Assembly: GCF_027409185.1 (NCBI RefSeq)
Contig: NC_084461.1
Location: 188,578,001-188,642,000 of the forward strand
Length of the DNA stretch: 64,000 nt
Direction: 5' to 3'
Origin: Cynocephalus volans
Taxonomy: Eukaryota > Chordata > Mammalia > Dermoptera > Cynocephalidae
Shown here: piece after piece, positions 1-10,550 of the stretch
Layout: each line of letters starts with the position of its first letter
Numbering within the stretch: position 1 is the first letter of the stretch
Notes under the pieces: generated by a model
Told to the model about the DNA's origin: nothing
Databases searched by the model: none
The model's input: only the letters and a program-made list of their open reading frames with translations
Program-made: the position numbers and the translations under genes

Positions 1-180
1 TGAGAGAGGGAGGAGGAAGAAGAATAAAGGGTGAGGGAGAAGAAGGAGAGGAGCTGGAAAGAGAGAGAAACCAATAGGGAGCAATAAGAGAGAAGACAGG
101 AGCAGTTTGTAGGGAGAGAAATTAAAAATAGAGCAGCTGCTTTAATGGAGGGAACTTTGGGGAAAGAAAGAAGCAAAAAA
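1..180. repeat. Purine-rich (GA/GGA) tract
   Basis: The first 180 bases are almost entirely A and G on this strand, with irregular gagaga and ggagga runs. It looks like a degenerate purine tract whose left end is outside the window. No gene signal is visible. Confidence 0.7.
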
Positions 181-780
181 GGTTTTAAGGCTGTGAGCTC
201 TCTGTGCCTTGCCCCTTAAGAAAGCCTGCAGTAAGTCTGTGCTCTCCATCAAGGCTTTAGGGGTCCAGTACTGTGGAGTTTTATTTGGGTGGGTGGGGGC
301 TGCTGGAGGGTTCAGCTCTGAGCACAGGGAAGGCCCATGACTGCCCTGGGGAGCTCAAAGTCCTGGGGGCTGTTGCAGGAATGGACGGCCATTCAGGCCA
401 GACATGTGGTGTCTGGGTGACATGGGGAACCACGTGGGTGTCCGGAATTCTGTGGTGATTGTTTCTGAGGACTTTGGTCACTGTCTGGTTTACACACTTG
501 GCTGTTAAAATAGGGCTGCAGAACTGGTAGGTGGGTTCCTGCCCTGGGACCTGCTTCTCAGAGGCTCGCAAGTTGTGTGCATGAGGAAGAGCCCATGCCA
601 GTGCAGAGCAGGGTCCTAGAAACTAACCAGCTAATGTTTCTAAATCTTCTGGAAGCTGCCAACTGCCAAGCGGCGTTTCATTTGGGAGATGCTCAAAAAA
701 GATTCAGTCCTGGTATGGCTACAAATCTAGTTCTGAAAGGAATTCTGAGCTATTACATGACCAGTGCTATTTAGGATGCT
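181..780. other. Unique 5' flank, nothing recognised
   Basis: No repeat family, exon or RNA is recognisable. Short open frames here have no recognisable domain and no supporting splice or translation-start context. Confidence 0.5.
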
Positions 781-781
781 T

Positions 782-815
<34 letters not shown>

Positions 816-879
816 CAGAGAGAGACAGAGACAGAGAGAGAGAGAGAGAGAGACAGAGAGAGAGAGACAGAGAGAGAGA
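782..879. repeat. (GA)n/(GACAGA)n microsatellite
   Basis: About 98 bases of interrupted gaga and gacaga units, the longest pure GA stretch lying around 835-852. It is likely length-polymorphic. Confidence 0.95.
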
Positions 880-1029
880 ATAGTGAAGTCAGCTTAATAG
901 ATATAATTCTTCACTTTAAATAATCTGTGCTGTTGGAAAAATGGAACAAGTTGGGTTTCTTTCTATAAATCGATGGTGTGCAGACACCTCCACTAGGAGT
1001 TGGCCACTGTGCATGGTATGAGGTAGAGA

Positions 1030-1510
1030 TCTAATTGTATTTTTCCCCATGCAGAGAGCCAGTTGGCCCAACATCATATAGAAAATGAAATCTCTCCTTT
1101 CCTCACTAGTTATAATGCCAGCTCTGCATCTATTTGTGAGTCTGTTCTATATTTGTGTAAATCTGTTTCTGGGCTTTTAATTTTGTCCCTTGGGTTTATT
1201 TATCTGTCTTTCTGCCTTACTCTCTGTTATAGCTTTATAATAAGTCTTGATATCTGATAAGAAAACTTCTTCTATCTTGTTATGCTTCAAACTTGACTCA
1301 GCTGTTCTTGACCCTGGCATCTTCACAAGAATTTTAAGATGGGCTTGTCAAGTTCTGTGAAAAACCTTATTGGGATTTTGATGGGAATGATCTTAAATTT
1401 ATGGATTAATTTGAGAAAAAAATGACATCTTCACCTTGTTAAGTCTTCCAGCCTATGAACATGGAATCTCTCCAGTTAGTCAGATCATTTATAGACATCT
1501 CGGATGGATG
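1030..1510 (-). mobile_element. L1 ORF2 fragment (old)
   Basis: The plus strand carries the antisense of LINE-1 ORF2, with phrases such as gggattttgatgggaatg and agtcttccagcctatgaaca. In the sense direction (minus strand) these match the segment of the L1 reverse-transcriptase protein that also recurs near 40000-40100. The reading frame is broken by stops and it has no 3' tail, so it is an internal L1 fragment. Confidence 0.8.
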
Positions 1511-1904
1511 TGGTATTCTTTGGTATGTGTATCAGTCAGGGTCCCAGGAGGAAATAGACACCCCCCATCCACCCAAATGAAGATTCCTGATGATAAAAGT
1601 AATTTGTGCTAATAAAAAAATTAAGATGATGATGTGGAAATTATAAGAGCCCTCTAAGCCCATTTTCCAGAACTAATGTCTGTTTACCATTCGATACCTA
1701 GTTTTCTCTGGCTTTTTCCTAGATACCACATTTTAAGCAAAGATGGGATTATTCCATAATACTGTTCTATAAACTGCTTATGTTTGCTTTACCGTATATC
1801 ATACACACATATAAATATATTTATATAGTATATTTATATGTGCCTCATCACATAAAGAGCCCTGATTTTTCTTGACAAGTGAATAGTATTCCATGGTAGG
1901 TGTA

Positions 1905-2375
1905 TCAGTTACGGCCCCCGCAGGTACACCCACCTGGGATTTTTTAATGAGGACACTATTAGCAGAGGTGTGGGCCGAGGAATGTTGAGGCACCAGGGAG
2001 CTAGCAAGCAGGGGAAGCCATTTCCACCCCAGACCCGAAGGGGCAGGGAGAAAGAGAAGTTCCTGGGGCCCGGTGAGAGCAGGAGAGAGACAGCTTGACA
2101 GTGGTGTAGCCGCAGAACCACCCACTCATTGCCCCAACTGCAGTGAAGTAGGGAAGGAACCTGGGAATAAATACCACAGCCTTTCTCTCCTCCTGCCTTC
2201 TCATCTCCTATCAGGGTCCCCCATTGGCCAAACTCTGGAGAAAGCCAGAGAGCACGGGAACCTGGGAGATGTAGTCCACAGAGCTCAGCTTCCTGGGGCG
2301 GGGAGCAGGTGGAGAGTGAATGGGGGAGGGGGGCAAAGAGAGAATAATCAGCACAGGAAGAATATACTGTTGCTT
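1905..2375. repeat. Probable old interspersed repeat, family unassigned
   Basis: The block starts gtatcagttacggc and runs through a G+C-rich body containing gggagatgtagtccacagag. I recognise the text as recurring in mammalian genomes but cannot name the family. A similar opening, gtatcagtcagggtcccag, at 1530-1549 suggests a second, short relative. The 102-codon plus-strand frame over it is not a gene. Confidence 0.4.
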
Positions 2376-2569
2376 AGTTAACTAGTTCCCGACACTGGAG
2401 AGGAATCAAGCCAAAAAGCCTCTTGTGATGTTACTCTCCCATTTGACTGGTCACTGAGAGGTGGCACATGGCTAAGGCTGCAGCCATTGCTTTCCGGAAG
2501 TCTGCTTTTTAGCCCATTCTTCCTTCCCACAAGAGGCAGAGCAGCCTCAAGAGCCCCAGCTTTCTGTGA

Positions 2570-2695
2570 GTGAACCCAGGTATCAGTTCCTGGTTTTGTC
2601 CCTTCACAACCATGTGACCATGAGCCAGCCACTTTTCTCAGGGCCTCAGTCTTTTCATCTGCAATATGGGAATACCAATCCTCGTCCCATCCACT
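2570..2695 (-). repeat. MIR SINE fragment
   Basis: Antisense MIR core: accatgtgaccatgagccag followed by the ctcagtcttttcatctgcaa arm. Confidence 0.75.
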
Positions 2696-2699
2696 GTGA

Positions 2700-2938
2700 G
2701 GCCAATAATAATGAGAGCTAGTAGATACTGTGCATTTATACAGTGCTTTATGTAGATCAACTAATTTAATCCTCATCACGTTGTACCATTATTAGCACCA
2801 TTGTACACATGAAGAAAATGAGACACAGAGAGGTCAAATAACTTGCTTAAAATCACAGAGCTTCTAAGTGGCAGAGCTGTAAGTCACACCCAGACAATCT
2901 GGCTCCAGAACCATGCTTCTAACCGCTATGTTATAATA
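2700..2938 (+). repeat. MIR SINE, near full length
   Basis: Runs from agtagatactgtgcatttat through gaaaatgagacacagagagg to a 3' part with ggctccagaaccatgcttct. It stands back to back with the opposite-strand MIR at 2570-2695. Confidence 0.9.
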
Positions 2939-2949
2939 ATGATTTATTT

Positions 2950-4235
2950 ATTAAGCATCCAACAACCAGTAGGTGCTTAATAATGGTAGTGGTTGATAGC
3001 ATTGCATCAAGTATTGCATATATAAGGAACTTTCAGCTTGGTCCTTGTAGACAGTCACTCCAGCCACTGGATCCTGGATCTTACCATGAGCCATCCTCCA
3101 AGAGCACACACTGCAAGTGTCTGCCAGATAGTCCTTTATCCCTTACTTCTCTCCTAGGGCTGTTTAATACTTCCAGGAATTTGGAGTCTGTAGTTGTTTT
3201 TCTCCCTGCCTGGCAGCTGCGGTGGGCAACGCAGAGCTACCGAAGGACATTTTCTTTTGTTTCAGCTTTGATGCTAGGGATTTCGCATATCATTATGCTT
3301 GTGGTAAGGACCTGCCATTATCTTCCCCGGGATTCTTGCACAGTTTATGAATTTCCTAAAGCATCCCAGCTCTCTGTCTGCTTCTGCTTTCTGTATAGGC
3401 TGCCCCAAGCCCCCTCCAGGGGATGGGGAATGTCTTCTTTTCCACTGTAATTTTTTAATACTCATCTTGATGTGTGGGTCTTTGGGAATGAGGAATCAGT
3501 CATGGCGTTTTAAGTTTTTGTATGTCTGTGTATGTGTGTGTGTGTTTGTGGCACAGAGAGTGTGCTGAGAACATGAAAAATAGCCTTTCACAAAAATATT
3601 TTAAATTTTAGTGCTTTAGTTCCCAAATCCAAGGCCATCATCTGCTGAAAAGGTCTGAATTTCCTGGCTTACCATCTTTAGTTAAGGACCTCCCATAATA
3701 CTATCATTTCCCCAGCTAACTCTGTTTAGGAGGTAAACACATAACTGCTTAATTCATTATTGCTGAGTCTGAGACAGTTACAGAAGCTTTTGGAATATAA
3801 GCCCCCACATCTAATAAGGCACAGGCTCACATTGTGCTTGGAATATGGTGGGGAGAGACGGGTGAAATTTATTTTGTGAATAAAGCAATAAGCCACTAAG
3901 CAAAGCTAATATATTTCAGCCCAGACAGAAAGACACGATCATTCAGTATTTATGTAGCAACCCATTCCTCAGTGGGAATGCAAGTTTCTTCCATTAAAAT
4001 TGTCAGAATTCTTCAGAGACCTGCTGCATTAAGTCATTTAAAAATATCACAGACTTAAAACAATCTGAATTATTGGATTTTCTCACTGCTCCTTGCTAAG
4101 CATGTTTGCTGTGGCAATTTCCTGCTTGGTCAAAGGGGCAGCCTCAGTCAGGAAAGTAGAAAAGTTCCATGCAGAATTTTTATTTGGAAGCCCAATAGTC
4201 CCTAGTAGCTGAAATGAAATTGAACCTAGATTTAT
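2950..4235. other. Repeat-poor 5' flank
   Basis: No repeat family recognised apart from a short TG run near 3522-3550. The A+T-rich part from about 3780 to 4160 is repeat-free and could hold a distal CUX2 element. That is inference only. Confidence 0.4.
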
Positions 4236-4239
4236 TATT

Positions 4240-4920
4240 TTCTTTTAACTTTTAATTTTGACATAATTTCAGGTTCCCAGAAATGTTGCAAGGAAAGTAC
4301 AAAGAATTTACATGTACTCTTCACCTAGAGTCTTCAAATGTTAAAATTTTGCAACATTTGCTTTATCATTCTCCCTATATCAAGAGATACAGATAAATAG
4401 ATACATGTTATTTTCATCTGCACTGTTTCAGTTAGTGGCAGACATGATGTTTGTCCCTTTATCTCTAAATACTTCGGTATGTTCTCTAAAAACAAAGATA
4501 TTTTGTTACATAGCCACAGTCCAATGATCAAAACCAGGAAATTAACATTGATACAATGCTATTATCTAATCTATTGACTTTATTCTAAATTTGCCATTGG
4601 CTCCAATTAATGCACTTCATAGTAAAAAAGAATTCCGGATCATTCTTGATCACTTGTCAAGTCTCTTTAGCTTCCTTTACCTGGAATAGTTTCTCTTCTT
4701 TCTGTGTGTTTCATGTGACACTGACATTTTTGAAGAGAACAGGCTGTTTATTTTGTAGAATTTTCTTTCCATTGGGGTTGTCTGATATTTCTTCACAATT
4801 AGATTCAGATTGTGCACTTTTGGCAGGAATACCGCAGAAGTGATGTGTCCTTCTCAGTACATCATGTCAGGAGGTATGTGATGTCAATGTGTTCCGTTAC
4901 TGAAAAGTTGGACATAAATT
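4240..4920 (-). mobile_element. L1M-type LINE-1 3' untranslated end
   Basis: Matches the antisense of an old L1 3' UTR over most of its length: gaaattaacattgatacaat, then gaattccggatcat, then tgacatttttgaagagaaca and catcatgtcaggaggtatgt. There is no ORF and no visible target duplication, as expected of an ancient copy. Confidence 0.75.
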
Positions 4921-4929
4921 TAAAATAAT

Positions 4930-5700
4930 CTTTTACTAAAACTTTGGTTTGTTAAACATTGCTTGGAAGAGTTTCACACTCACTCCAGATTTTTTATTAC
5001 AGGTCTTTAAAAAACAGACTCAAAGACAAGGAAGCTCCAAGCTTTATAGATGCTCAGGAGAAAATGTAACCATTTTTAAAAAATTGAAACATGATTGTTA
5101 TGAAATTTTCTTAAATTCATTTTGTAGAATAAGAGTTGTAATTTAAACGTGAAGTTATTGAGGGCTGAGATAAACCACACATCATGTGCAATTTAATCTG
5201 GCAGGGAAACAGACCACTTGGAATTGCTAACTAGGCCTAATTCATTACATCTCGATGAATGCTGTACTTTTGGTCTTACGAGTCTTTCAACTCCTGCTTT
5301 AATATATTTACCCAGACCTCACGGAAAATGTATGGGAACAGTAACAGAAATACTGTATCCTTGTTTAAATCACATTACATTTTTTTAAACAGCTCCAGTG
5401 ATTGCTCAGAAAAATCACACCTTCTTCAGAAGCGTTTATGAAACAATTATTTACATTACATTAAAAACTTTAATTGCTGTGAAGCACGTGCTTTGAGACA
5501 CAAATATTGGAAAATCATCAAAAATATCCATCACGATTCTCTCTCCTTTACAACTCTTCTAAACTTTATCTTTTTTATAACCCACTATATTGATCTATTG
5601 TCCCAGACCAAGAGTGATGTCAGAAGTCCAAGCTGGATCATAAAAAGAGAATATAATTTCCATTTGCTGTTCATAAAAGCAAATCTTTTGATCAGAGAAA
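4930..5700. other. Repeat-free A+T-rich flank, possible conserved element
   Basis: No repeat recognised. It contains a perfect palindrome agcacgtgct (E-box CACGTG) near 5484 and several homeodomain-like taat cores. It is a candidate upstream regulatory segment, but nothing in the sequence proves function. Confidence 0.35.
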
Positions 5701-5964
5701 AAGGAAAAAAATGCCCCTTTTAGGGGTAGCAAAGAGGGTGGGGTGATATGTGGCAGGGGAACATGCCAGAGAGGGAGGGTGATAAGTGGGTTGGCGATGG
5801 AGGGGGTTCAGAGGATGAGTTCTTCCTGGGGAGTGAGATGTTGGGAGGGAACTAGGGACGTCTTGTTTGCACAGAGGCAAAAAGAGGGAAAAATGTAAAA
5901 CAAGAAACCTGGTCACCCCTATTGTTCAAGGTCTGAGGAACTGCAAAAGACCAGAGCCTCCCTC

Positions 5965-6400
5965 TAGCTAGGCTAAAGACCCCTTCCCAAAAGACAATCA
6001 TAATAAAGGAACGCCATATTGCAAGAGACTTAGGACTCCCGAATAACAATGGTGATAACAATAGCAGAAACCTCCGTAGTGGTTAGGGATCCAGAGCACC
6101 CACAACAGTGCCAGGACCTCAACACATCGTGATAATAAAACCAGCCCACTGGAAGAAAAGGCCCTCAGGAGGTTAGGCTAAGAACCCCTCCAGTAATGAT
6201 CATGAAAGTAAAAGGGCCTCCTCGCATTGCAAAGTTGTTGGGAGCCCCTACAATTGAGTTAAAGACCCCCTAAATAATAAACATAACAGGAATCCATATT
6301 GCAAAAGTCCTGAGGCACCGCTCCCCACGCCCCGCAAAGAACCCTGAACTACTGCTAAGAGGGGGCCCCAAGAATATGAGTAATAATATAATGGTGTGGA
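5965..6400. repeat. Degenerate tandem array, period about 80 bp
   Basis: The phrase ctaaagacccc (5973) recurs as ctaagaacccc (6178), ttaaagacccc (6259) and aaagaaccc (about 6339). Each is followed by an aataat/ataa-rich stretch and most by a gcattgcaaa or atattgcaaa phrase. A weaker unit starts near 6081 with ggttagggatcc. The last three spacings are 80-81 bases. The array stops where the CpG island begins. No known repeat family is recognised. Confidence 0.65.
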
Positions 6401-6727
6401 AAATGCGCGCGGCGGTAGTGACATTTCCCACGACTCAGTGGCGCCCCCGGGCGGCTCCCACCCGCCGCCCACCAGCCGGAGAGTCTAAGCAGCCCCAAGT
6501 GCGGGCTGCGACCCTCGAATTCCAAACCTAGGTGGCGGAGTAAAGACGGCAGCCCGAGGCGCGTGTTTTGTGTGCTCCGATTGCAAAAGAAAAAAAAAAT
6601 GCATTGCAAACTATTAACTTTTTTTTAAAGTAAGCAATGCCGGGAGCACGGGGTAGACAGGTACGGGGGTCGGGGGGCGTCCCGCACGCCTGCCTCTCGC
6701 AGTCCCCCCTCCCAAACTTCCTTTTGC

Positions 6728-6756
6728 ATTGATCAGCACGTTACGTCAGTATTGAT
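6728..6756. promoter_or_regulatory. CRE-like site flanked by two ATTGAT motifs
   Basis: attgat at 6728-6733, ttacgtca at 6741-6748 and attgat at 6751-6756 lie about 475-500 bases before the start codon. ttacgtca is one base from the palindromic CRE (tgacgtca) bound by CREB/ATF proteins. ATTGAT is the core of ONECUT and CUX recognition sites. Occupancy is inference. Confidence 0.5.
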
Positions 6757-7024
6757 AAGTTTGCAAAAAGCCAAAGTCAAGTGCACTCGCGCGGCACACC
6801 GACCCCGGACTTGGGGGGAGATGCAGCGAGCGCTTCGCGGGCCCGAGAGCCGGCTGCAGGCAGGGCAGCGGCGGCGCCGGCGCCTCTCCGAGAGGCTGCC
6901 TCCCCCCTACCCCTCCCCTCCCACCCCATCCCCGGCCGCCTCCCTCGGGCGGGCGCCGAGCTCCCCGCCCGGCGCGCTCCGCCCGCGCCCTCCGGGGGTC
7001 GGGGGGGCGCACGGATCCCGGGCC

Positions 7025-7043
7025 CGGCGGCGGCGGCGGCGGC
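7025..7043. repeat. Short CGG repeat in the promoter CpG island
   Basis: Six pure CGG units, then a shorter second run to about 7053, about 190 bases before the start codon. It may lie in the 5' UTR if transcription starts upstream. Confidence 0.85.
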
Positions 7044-7230
7044 GCGGCGGCGCCGAGGGGCAGCGGGTGGCAGGAGGCCGGGGGGCGCCCGAGGGGCCCC
7101 GGGCGGCGGCGCGCAGGGCCGGGGCGGCCGGCGGCGGCCCCGGGGCTAGGGGGAGTCCAGCCCGGATATTGAGTGCAGCCATTGAGAAAAGCCAAACTCT
7201 TGTGTGTGTGCGTCTCGAATAGCCCCCAAG

Positions 7231-7293
7231 ATGGCCGCCAATGTGGGATCGATGTTTCAATATTGGAAGCGATTTGATCTACGGCGACTCCAG
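7231..7293 (+). CDS. CUX2: CUX2 first coding exon (partial gene)
   Basis: This encodes the N-terminal 21 residues, [21 protein letters not shown], of a Cut-like homeobox transcription factor. The protein is nuclear, carries three CUT repeats and a homeodomain, and acts in cortical upper-layer neurons and neural progenitors (family knowledge; none of those domains lies in this exon). CUX1 and CUX2 share [20 protein letters not shown]2 continues RRLQ where CUX1 has QQLQ, so CUX2 is preferred. The ATG sits in a strong context, aagATGG, with A at -3 and G at +4. The exon ends in cag followed by gttagt, a good 5' splice site, leaving a phase-0 intron. An in-frame upstream GTG gives a longer open frame, but the ATG is the conserved start. 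The frame stays open into the intron until 7458, which is chance read-through. The rest of the gene, nearly 1,500 residues in human, lies beyond the window. Confidence 0.92.
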
Positions 7294-7443
7294 GTTAGTG
7301 CGGGCAGCGCCGGCCGCGCGGCTGTGGGGAGCCCCCGGGCGCGCCCTGGGCGCATTGGGGAGGTCCCCGGGCGGGCGAGCGGGCGCCCCGGGGCGGCGGG
7401 CGGCGGCTGCCAGGGCTCGCCGGGGCTCGGCTGCCCGCTGCCC

Positions 7444-7501
7444 ATCGATAGGTATTAGCAATTGATCTCGCCGCTGCTCTTTGTTCGGTTCAATCATCGA
7501 T
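7444..7501. promoter_or_regulatory. Three ATCGAT/ATTGAT motifs at the start of intron 1
   Basis: atcgat at 7444, attgat at 7461 and atcgat at 7496 fall within 58 bases, in a short A+T-richer gap inside the CpG island. A further atcgat at 7248 lies in the exon, where Gly-Ser-Met coding may explain it. These are CUX/ONECUT-type cores, so autoregulation is plausible but unproven. Confidence 0.5.
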
Positions 7502-7764
7502 TAGCCGCCGCGACCATGGAGAAGCGCTAGTGAGCCCTCGACCGGGAGAGCGAGCCGGCGGGCGAGCGGCCGGGCGAGGCGCGGGGAAGGCAGGGGCTGC
7601 GGCCGGGGGCAAGGGGCTGCTGGCGGGACACCCAGCAGCCCCCCGCGCGCCGCACTTTATGCGCCTCCCAACTTCGCGACGCCGGGGGAGGCCGCGGAGC
7701 GCGCCGCGTTCCTGTCCGCGCCCGGCTGGGGCTCGGGCGAGGGAGGGAGGGAGCTGGCGGGCAG

Positions 7765-7793
7765 GGAGGAGGAGGAGGAGGAGAGAGGAGGAG
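7765..7793. repeat. Short GGA repeat
   Basis: About six gga/gag units plus a broken second run, within the CpG island. Confidence 0.85.
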
Positions 7794-8140
7794 GCAGCCA
7801 GGGTTGGCGAGGAGGCGGCTCCGCGCCCCGCCGCCCGCCGGCACCTCCGCCGCCGCCCGCCTGGCTGCGCCGCCCGGACGCGCCGCCTCCCGAGCCACCG
7901 CCGCTGGACTGTTCTCCTGCGCCGGCAGACCTCTTCTCCTCGGGCCAGGGTCTCGGGGTTCGTCCTTGCTTCTTGCCTTTTATCCCCCTTCATGCCCTTC
8001 CCAAGTCTAGACGCAGACGGGCGGTGGAGATGGGCTCGGGCGCGCGCAAGTTTGCGCTCCTGCCTCCGGGGCGTTGGAGAGCCGGGAGCGGCATAGAGCA
8101 GGTGACTCCCGGCTCTCGGGCCCCTGGGAACTTTTAAATG

Positions 8141-8990
8141 GAAATTCCCTCGCTCAGTTCTGCTTCCTGCTTTTCTTCCCCGCTGCTCCCCTCTTTTCTC
8201 CTCTCTCTAGTCTCTCCTGTTCTCTCTCTTTCCTCTCTCCTCTTTCCCTCTCCATCTCTAGGGAGGCTTGCTCCCATACCCCAGCACTTTCTCCCCGCTC
8301 GCCTTTTCTGGGAGTCTGTGTGTCTTCTCCAGATTTGGGGATGTTCTCTGCCGACCCCTAGGAGTCGGGGCTGGGAGGTGGAAACCCGAGTAGGCGCACT
8401 GGAGGCACAGCTCGTCTCTTTTCTTTCCGGTGATGCCCAGGACGCTCCTGACAAGCCCCGCAAGCCCCGGGGTCTCGCAGAGTCGCGGCCGGTGCGGCGG
8501 GAATAAGGGGCGGGGAAATGGTGCGGATAACTGGGCGATTAGAGCATCCTGCCTGGGCAGTGACATTCTCGAAAGACGCGAAAACATCCGTCTGGAGATT
8601 AAAAGGGACCCACTTTTTCTTTTTAATCCGCCTGCAAATCTCGTTAAGTTTTTTATAAGTGGTTCCAGCACCCCCTCCTCCCGGCCTCTCCCCAGTCCCC
8701 TCCTTCTAGCCCCCTACTCCTCGCTGACCCCCTCCCCCAAAGCCATTGAGCTGGAGAGAAAATCGGGGCACTCAGGCGTGCAGTTAATAACTGCGAGCGC
8801 CCTGCAATTCCAGGTTCTCACTCGAGTCGGGGCTACAGTTTGGTGGCCGGCTGAGGCAGGCAAGGCTGTGAGCTGTGCTTGCCGGTTTAAATGATGCTAA
8901 AGTGGCTTTTCTGGAAGAGTGGGGGTTGCGGGGGGAAGAGAGAGGAAAAAAAAGAGAGACAGGGAGAGTTGGGCAGCCACGTTGGGTTTG
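8141..8990. other. Intron 1 start, pyrimidine tract and unique DNA
   Basis: A long CT-rich tract covers about 8155-8265. The rest is unique, moderately CpG-bearing DNA with no repeat family. Open frames over it are driven by composition. Confidence 0.5.
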
Positions 8991-9310
8991 GCACGAAGGC
9001 CAATGGTAATCGTATTCCCTGCTAATGTTTGTAAATGAGACCCGGGCACGGCTGGGGGACAGCGTCTTTATTTATGATTGATGTTCTGTAACATAAGGAA
9101 TGACAAGAACGTGGCAGACAAGAGGAGAGGAACCAGAAGGGCTGGCGAAAGCCCTTTGCAGGGTCCTATTGTTATTCTGGGCTGGAGAAAATTTCCGCGT
9201 CGAGATTTATAGCGCTGGTATTTGCTCCCGGTCGGCCGGAATGTCAGTTAACACAATTTTCATTAGATAACTCGTTTTCAATCCGGGGAGCTCTGGCTGC
9301 AGCGGGGGAG
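8991..9310. promoter_or_regulatory. Candidate conserved intronic element
   Basis: Repeat-free, with tttatttatgattgatg (an ATTGAT core), the near-palindrome tttatagcgctggta and tcattagataactcg. Balanced composition, CpGs outside the island and many developmental-type motifs suggest an enhancer. This is judged by texture only. Confidence 0.35.
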
Positions 9311-10550
9311 AGGCTGGGGCTGGGTGCTGAGGGGTGGGTGCGGCTCCCCAGGGGCTGATTTTTGAGCTTGGGGGGACGGGAGGGATTGAACCTCACTCTC
9401 TTCATTCTTCTGCTCAGGGGTCTTTTGTGGAGCCGTTGAGGTCACCCAAATCTTGATTCCAGCTGGACACCCATTGATCTGGGAACCCTTTGTTAGGGTT
9501 TTAGAAGATGCTGAGATAGAAAAGCAAATTTGAACTGGAAAGGATGAAGGTTGTGGGGGAAGCTAGCTCAGGTGATAGGCAAACCAGGGGGCCAAGACCT
9601 CTTCCCTCACAGTGTGTACTCATATGGGGGGGAGTTGTTCATTAAGACAATGGCTGGTGTGTCTGGCACAAACGAAGAAGGCTCTCAGGGAAGGGGGGTA
9701 GGCTCATTTACATTGATATTAAGTGGAGGGGTGTCCCTGTGGGAGTTTGAAAGGCTACACACTTCTACAGAGTGGAGAAATAAACGTGGCAGCTGCCACC
9801 GCAGCTACAGACATTTAGGCCCTTACATCTGCCACCTCCCCCACCCCCATCCTGAAATCTTCAGTTGCCCCCTGCCCAAAAGGCTGGCAGCTTCCCCCAT
9901 GTCCTCCCTGATGGCATTTTTGTTGGAAACGGATTATGAGCCTAAGCACTTTTGCCTGGGATCCTCTCTTGTACATAACGCTAATGACTCCTATGCTACA
10001 CTTTTATTTTCATTTATTTCCCTCTTCATTTTCCTCTTCTAGGGGAAATAACCAGAAAGGAAAACTTCTGTTGGCTTGTTCTGTGATGCAGACAGCAGAG
10101 GCAGGTCTTCACCCCAGGGCCTGTGCAGGCCGAGAGCTTTGGGCCCCCTTGCCACCAGGCTGAGCTGTTTGTGAGGAGGTGTGGAGTTTTAATTCTTGGT
10201 TGTTCAGGTTGAATGGTTTCTTGCAGCTTGGATGCTGAGCACAAAAATGGTCGAGGCAGCAGAGGTGGCTGCGTGTCCCCAGGCCACACCACATTGCTGA
10301 CGCCACCCCGATCCTGGCAAGAAAGGTGACCTTGTGCCAGCCTGGCATACAGCCCTCTCCAGTGCTGTCTCTGAACACAGCAGGGCTTTTTTCCTAGGAT
10401 GAGAGTCAGTCAACAACCTTAATGATTTGCGGGCTGGTGGTAGAGATGATCCCAGACATCGTACCCTACTCCAGAACCCCTGGAACTGCTAACCCCCTTC
10501 CTTTCTTCCTCTGCTGCTAGCGGCTCAGGAAACAAGAAGAAATAAAATTC
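9311..10550. other. Unique intron sequence
   Basis: No repeat family recognised. The 163-codon plus-strand frame at 9551-10042 has no domain and no codon pattern that I would trust. Confidence 0.45.

Larger units (their letters stand above)
6400..8140. promoter_or_regulatory. CUX2: CUX2 promoter CpG island
   Basis: A sharp change from A+T-rich flank to very high G+C with dense CpG, covering the upstream region, exon 1 and the first 850 bases of the intron. GC-box-like runs occur throughout and no TATA box stands out at a fitting distance from the exon. This is the usual architecture of a developmental transcription-factor promoter with dispersed start sites. The exact transcription start cannot be read from sequence. 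The edges are by eye; CpG density falls away past 8140 with a weaker shoulder to about 8900. Confidence 0.9.

Noticed and set aside
6752..7222. 156-codon Arg/Pro/Ala-rich plus-strand frame upstream of exon 1, and its opposite-strand shadows.
   Set aside because: CpG-island composition removes stop codons. The protein is low complexity and the frame ends before the real start.
7231..7293. Alternative assignment of exon 1 to CUX1.
   Set aside because: CUX1 has QQ where this exon has RR before the final Leu-Gln. The surrounding long intron also suits CUX2. CUX1 remains possible only if this lineage changed those two residues.
7204..7458. In-frame GTG start upstream of the CUX2 ATG and read-through past the donor site.
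   Set aside because: The ATG at 7231 is the family's conserved start with a strong context. The extension after 7293 does not match CUX2 and a consensus donor lies at the junction.
7530..8096. 188-codon Arg-rich frame in the first part of the intron.
   Set aside because: Same composition effect. It is downstream of a good splice donor and lacks any family resemblance.
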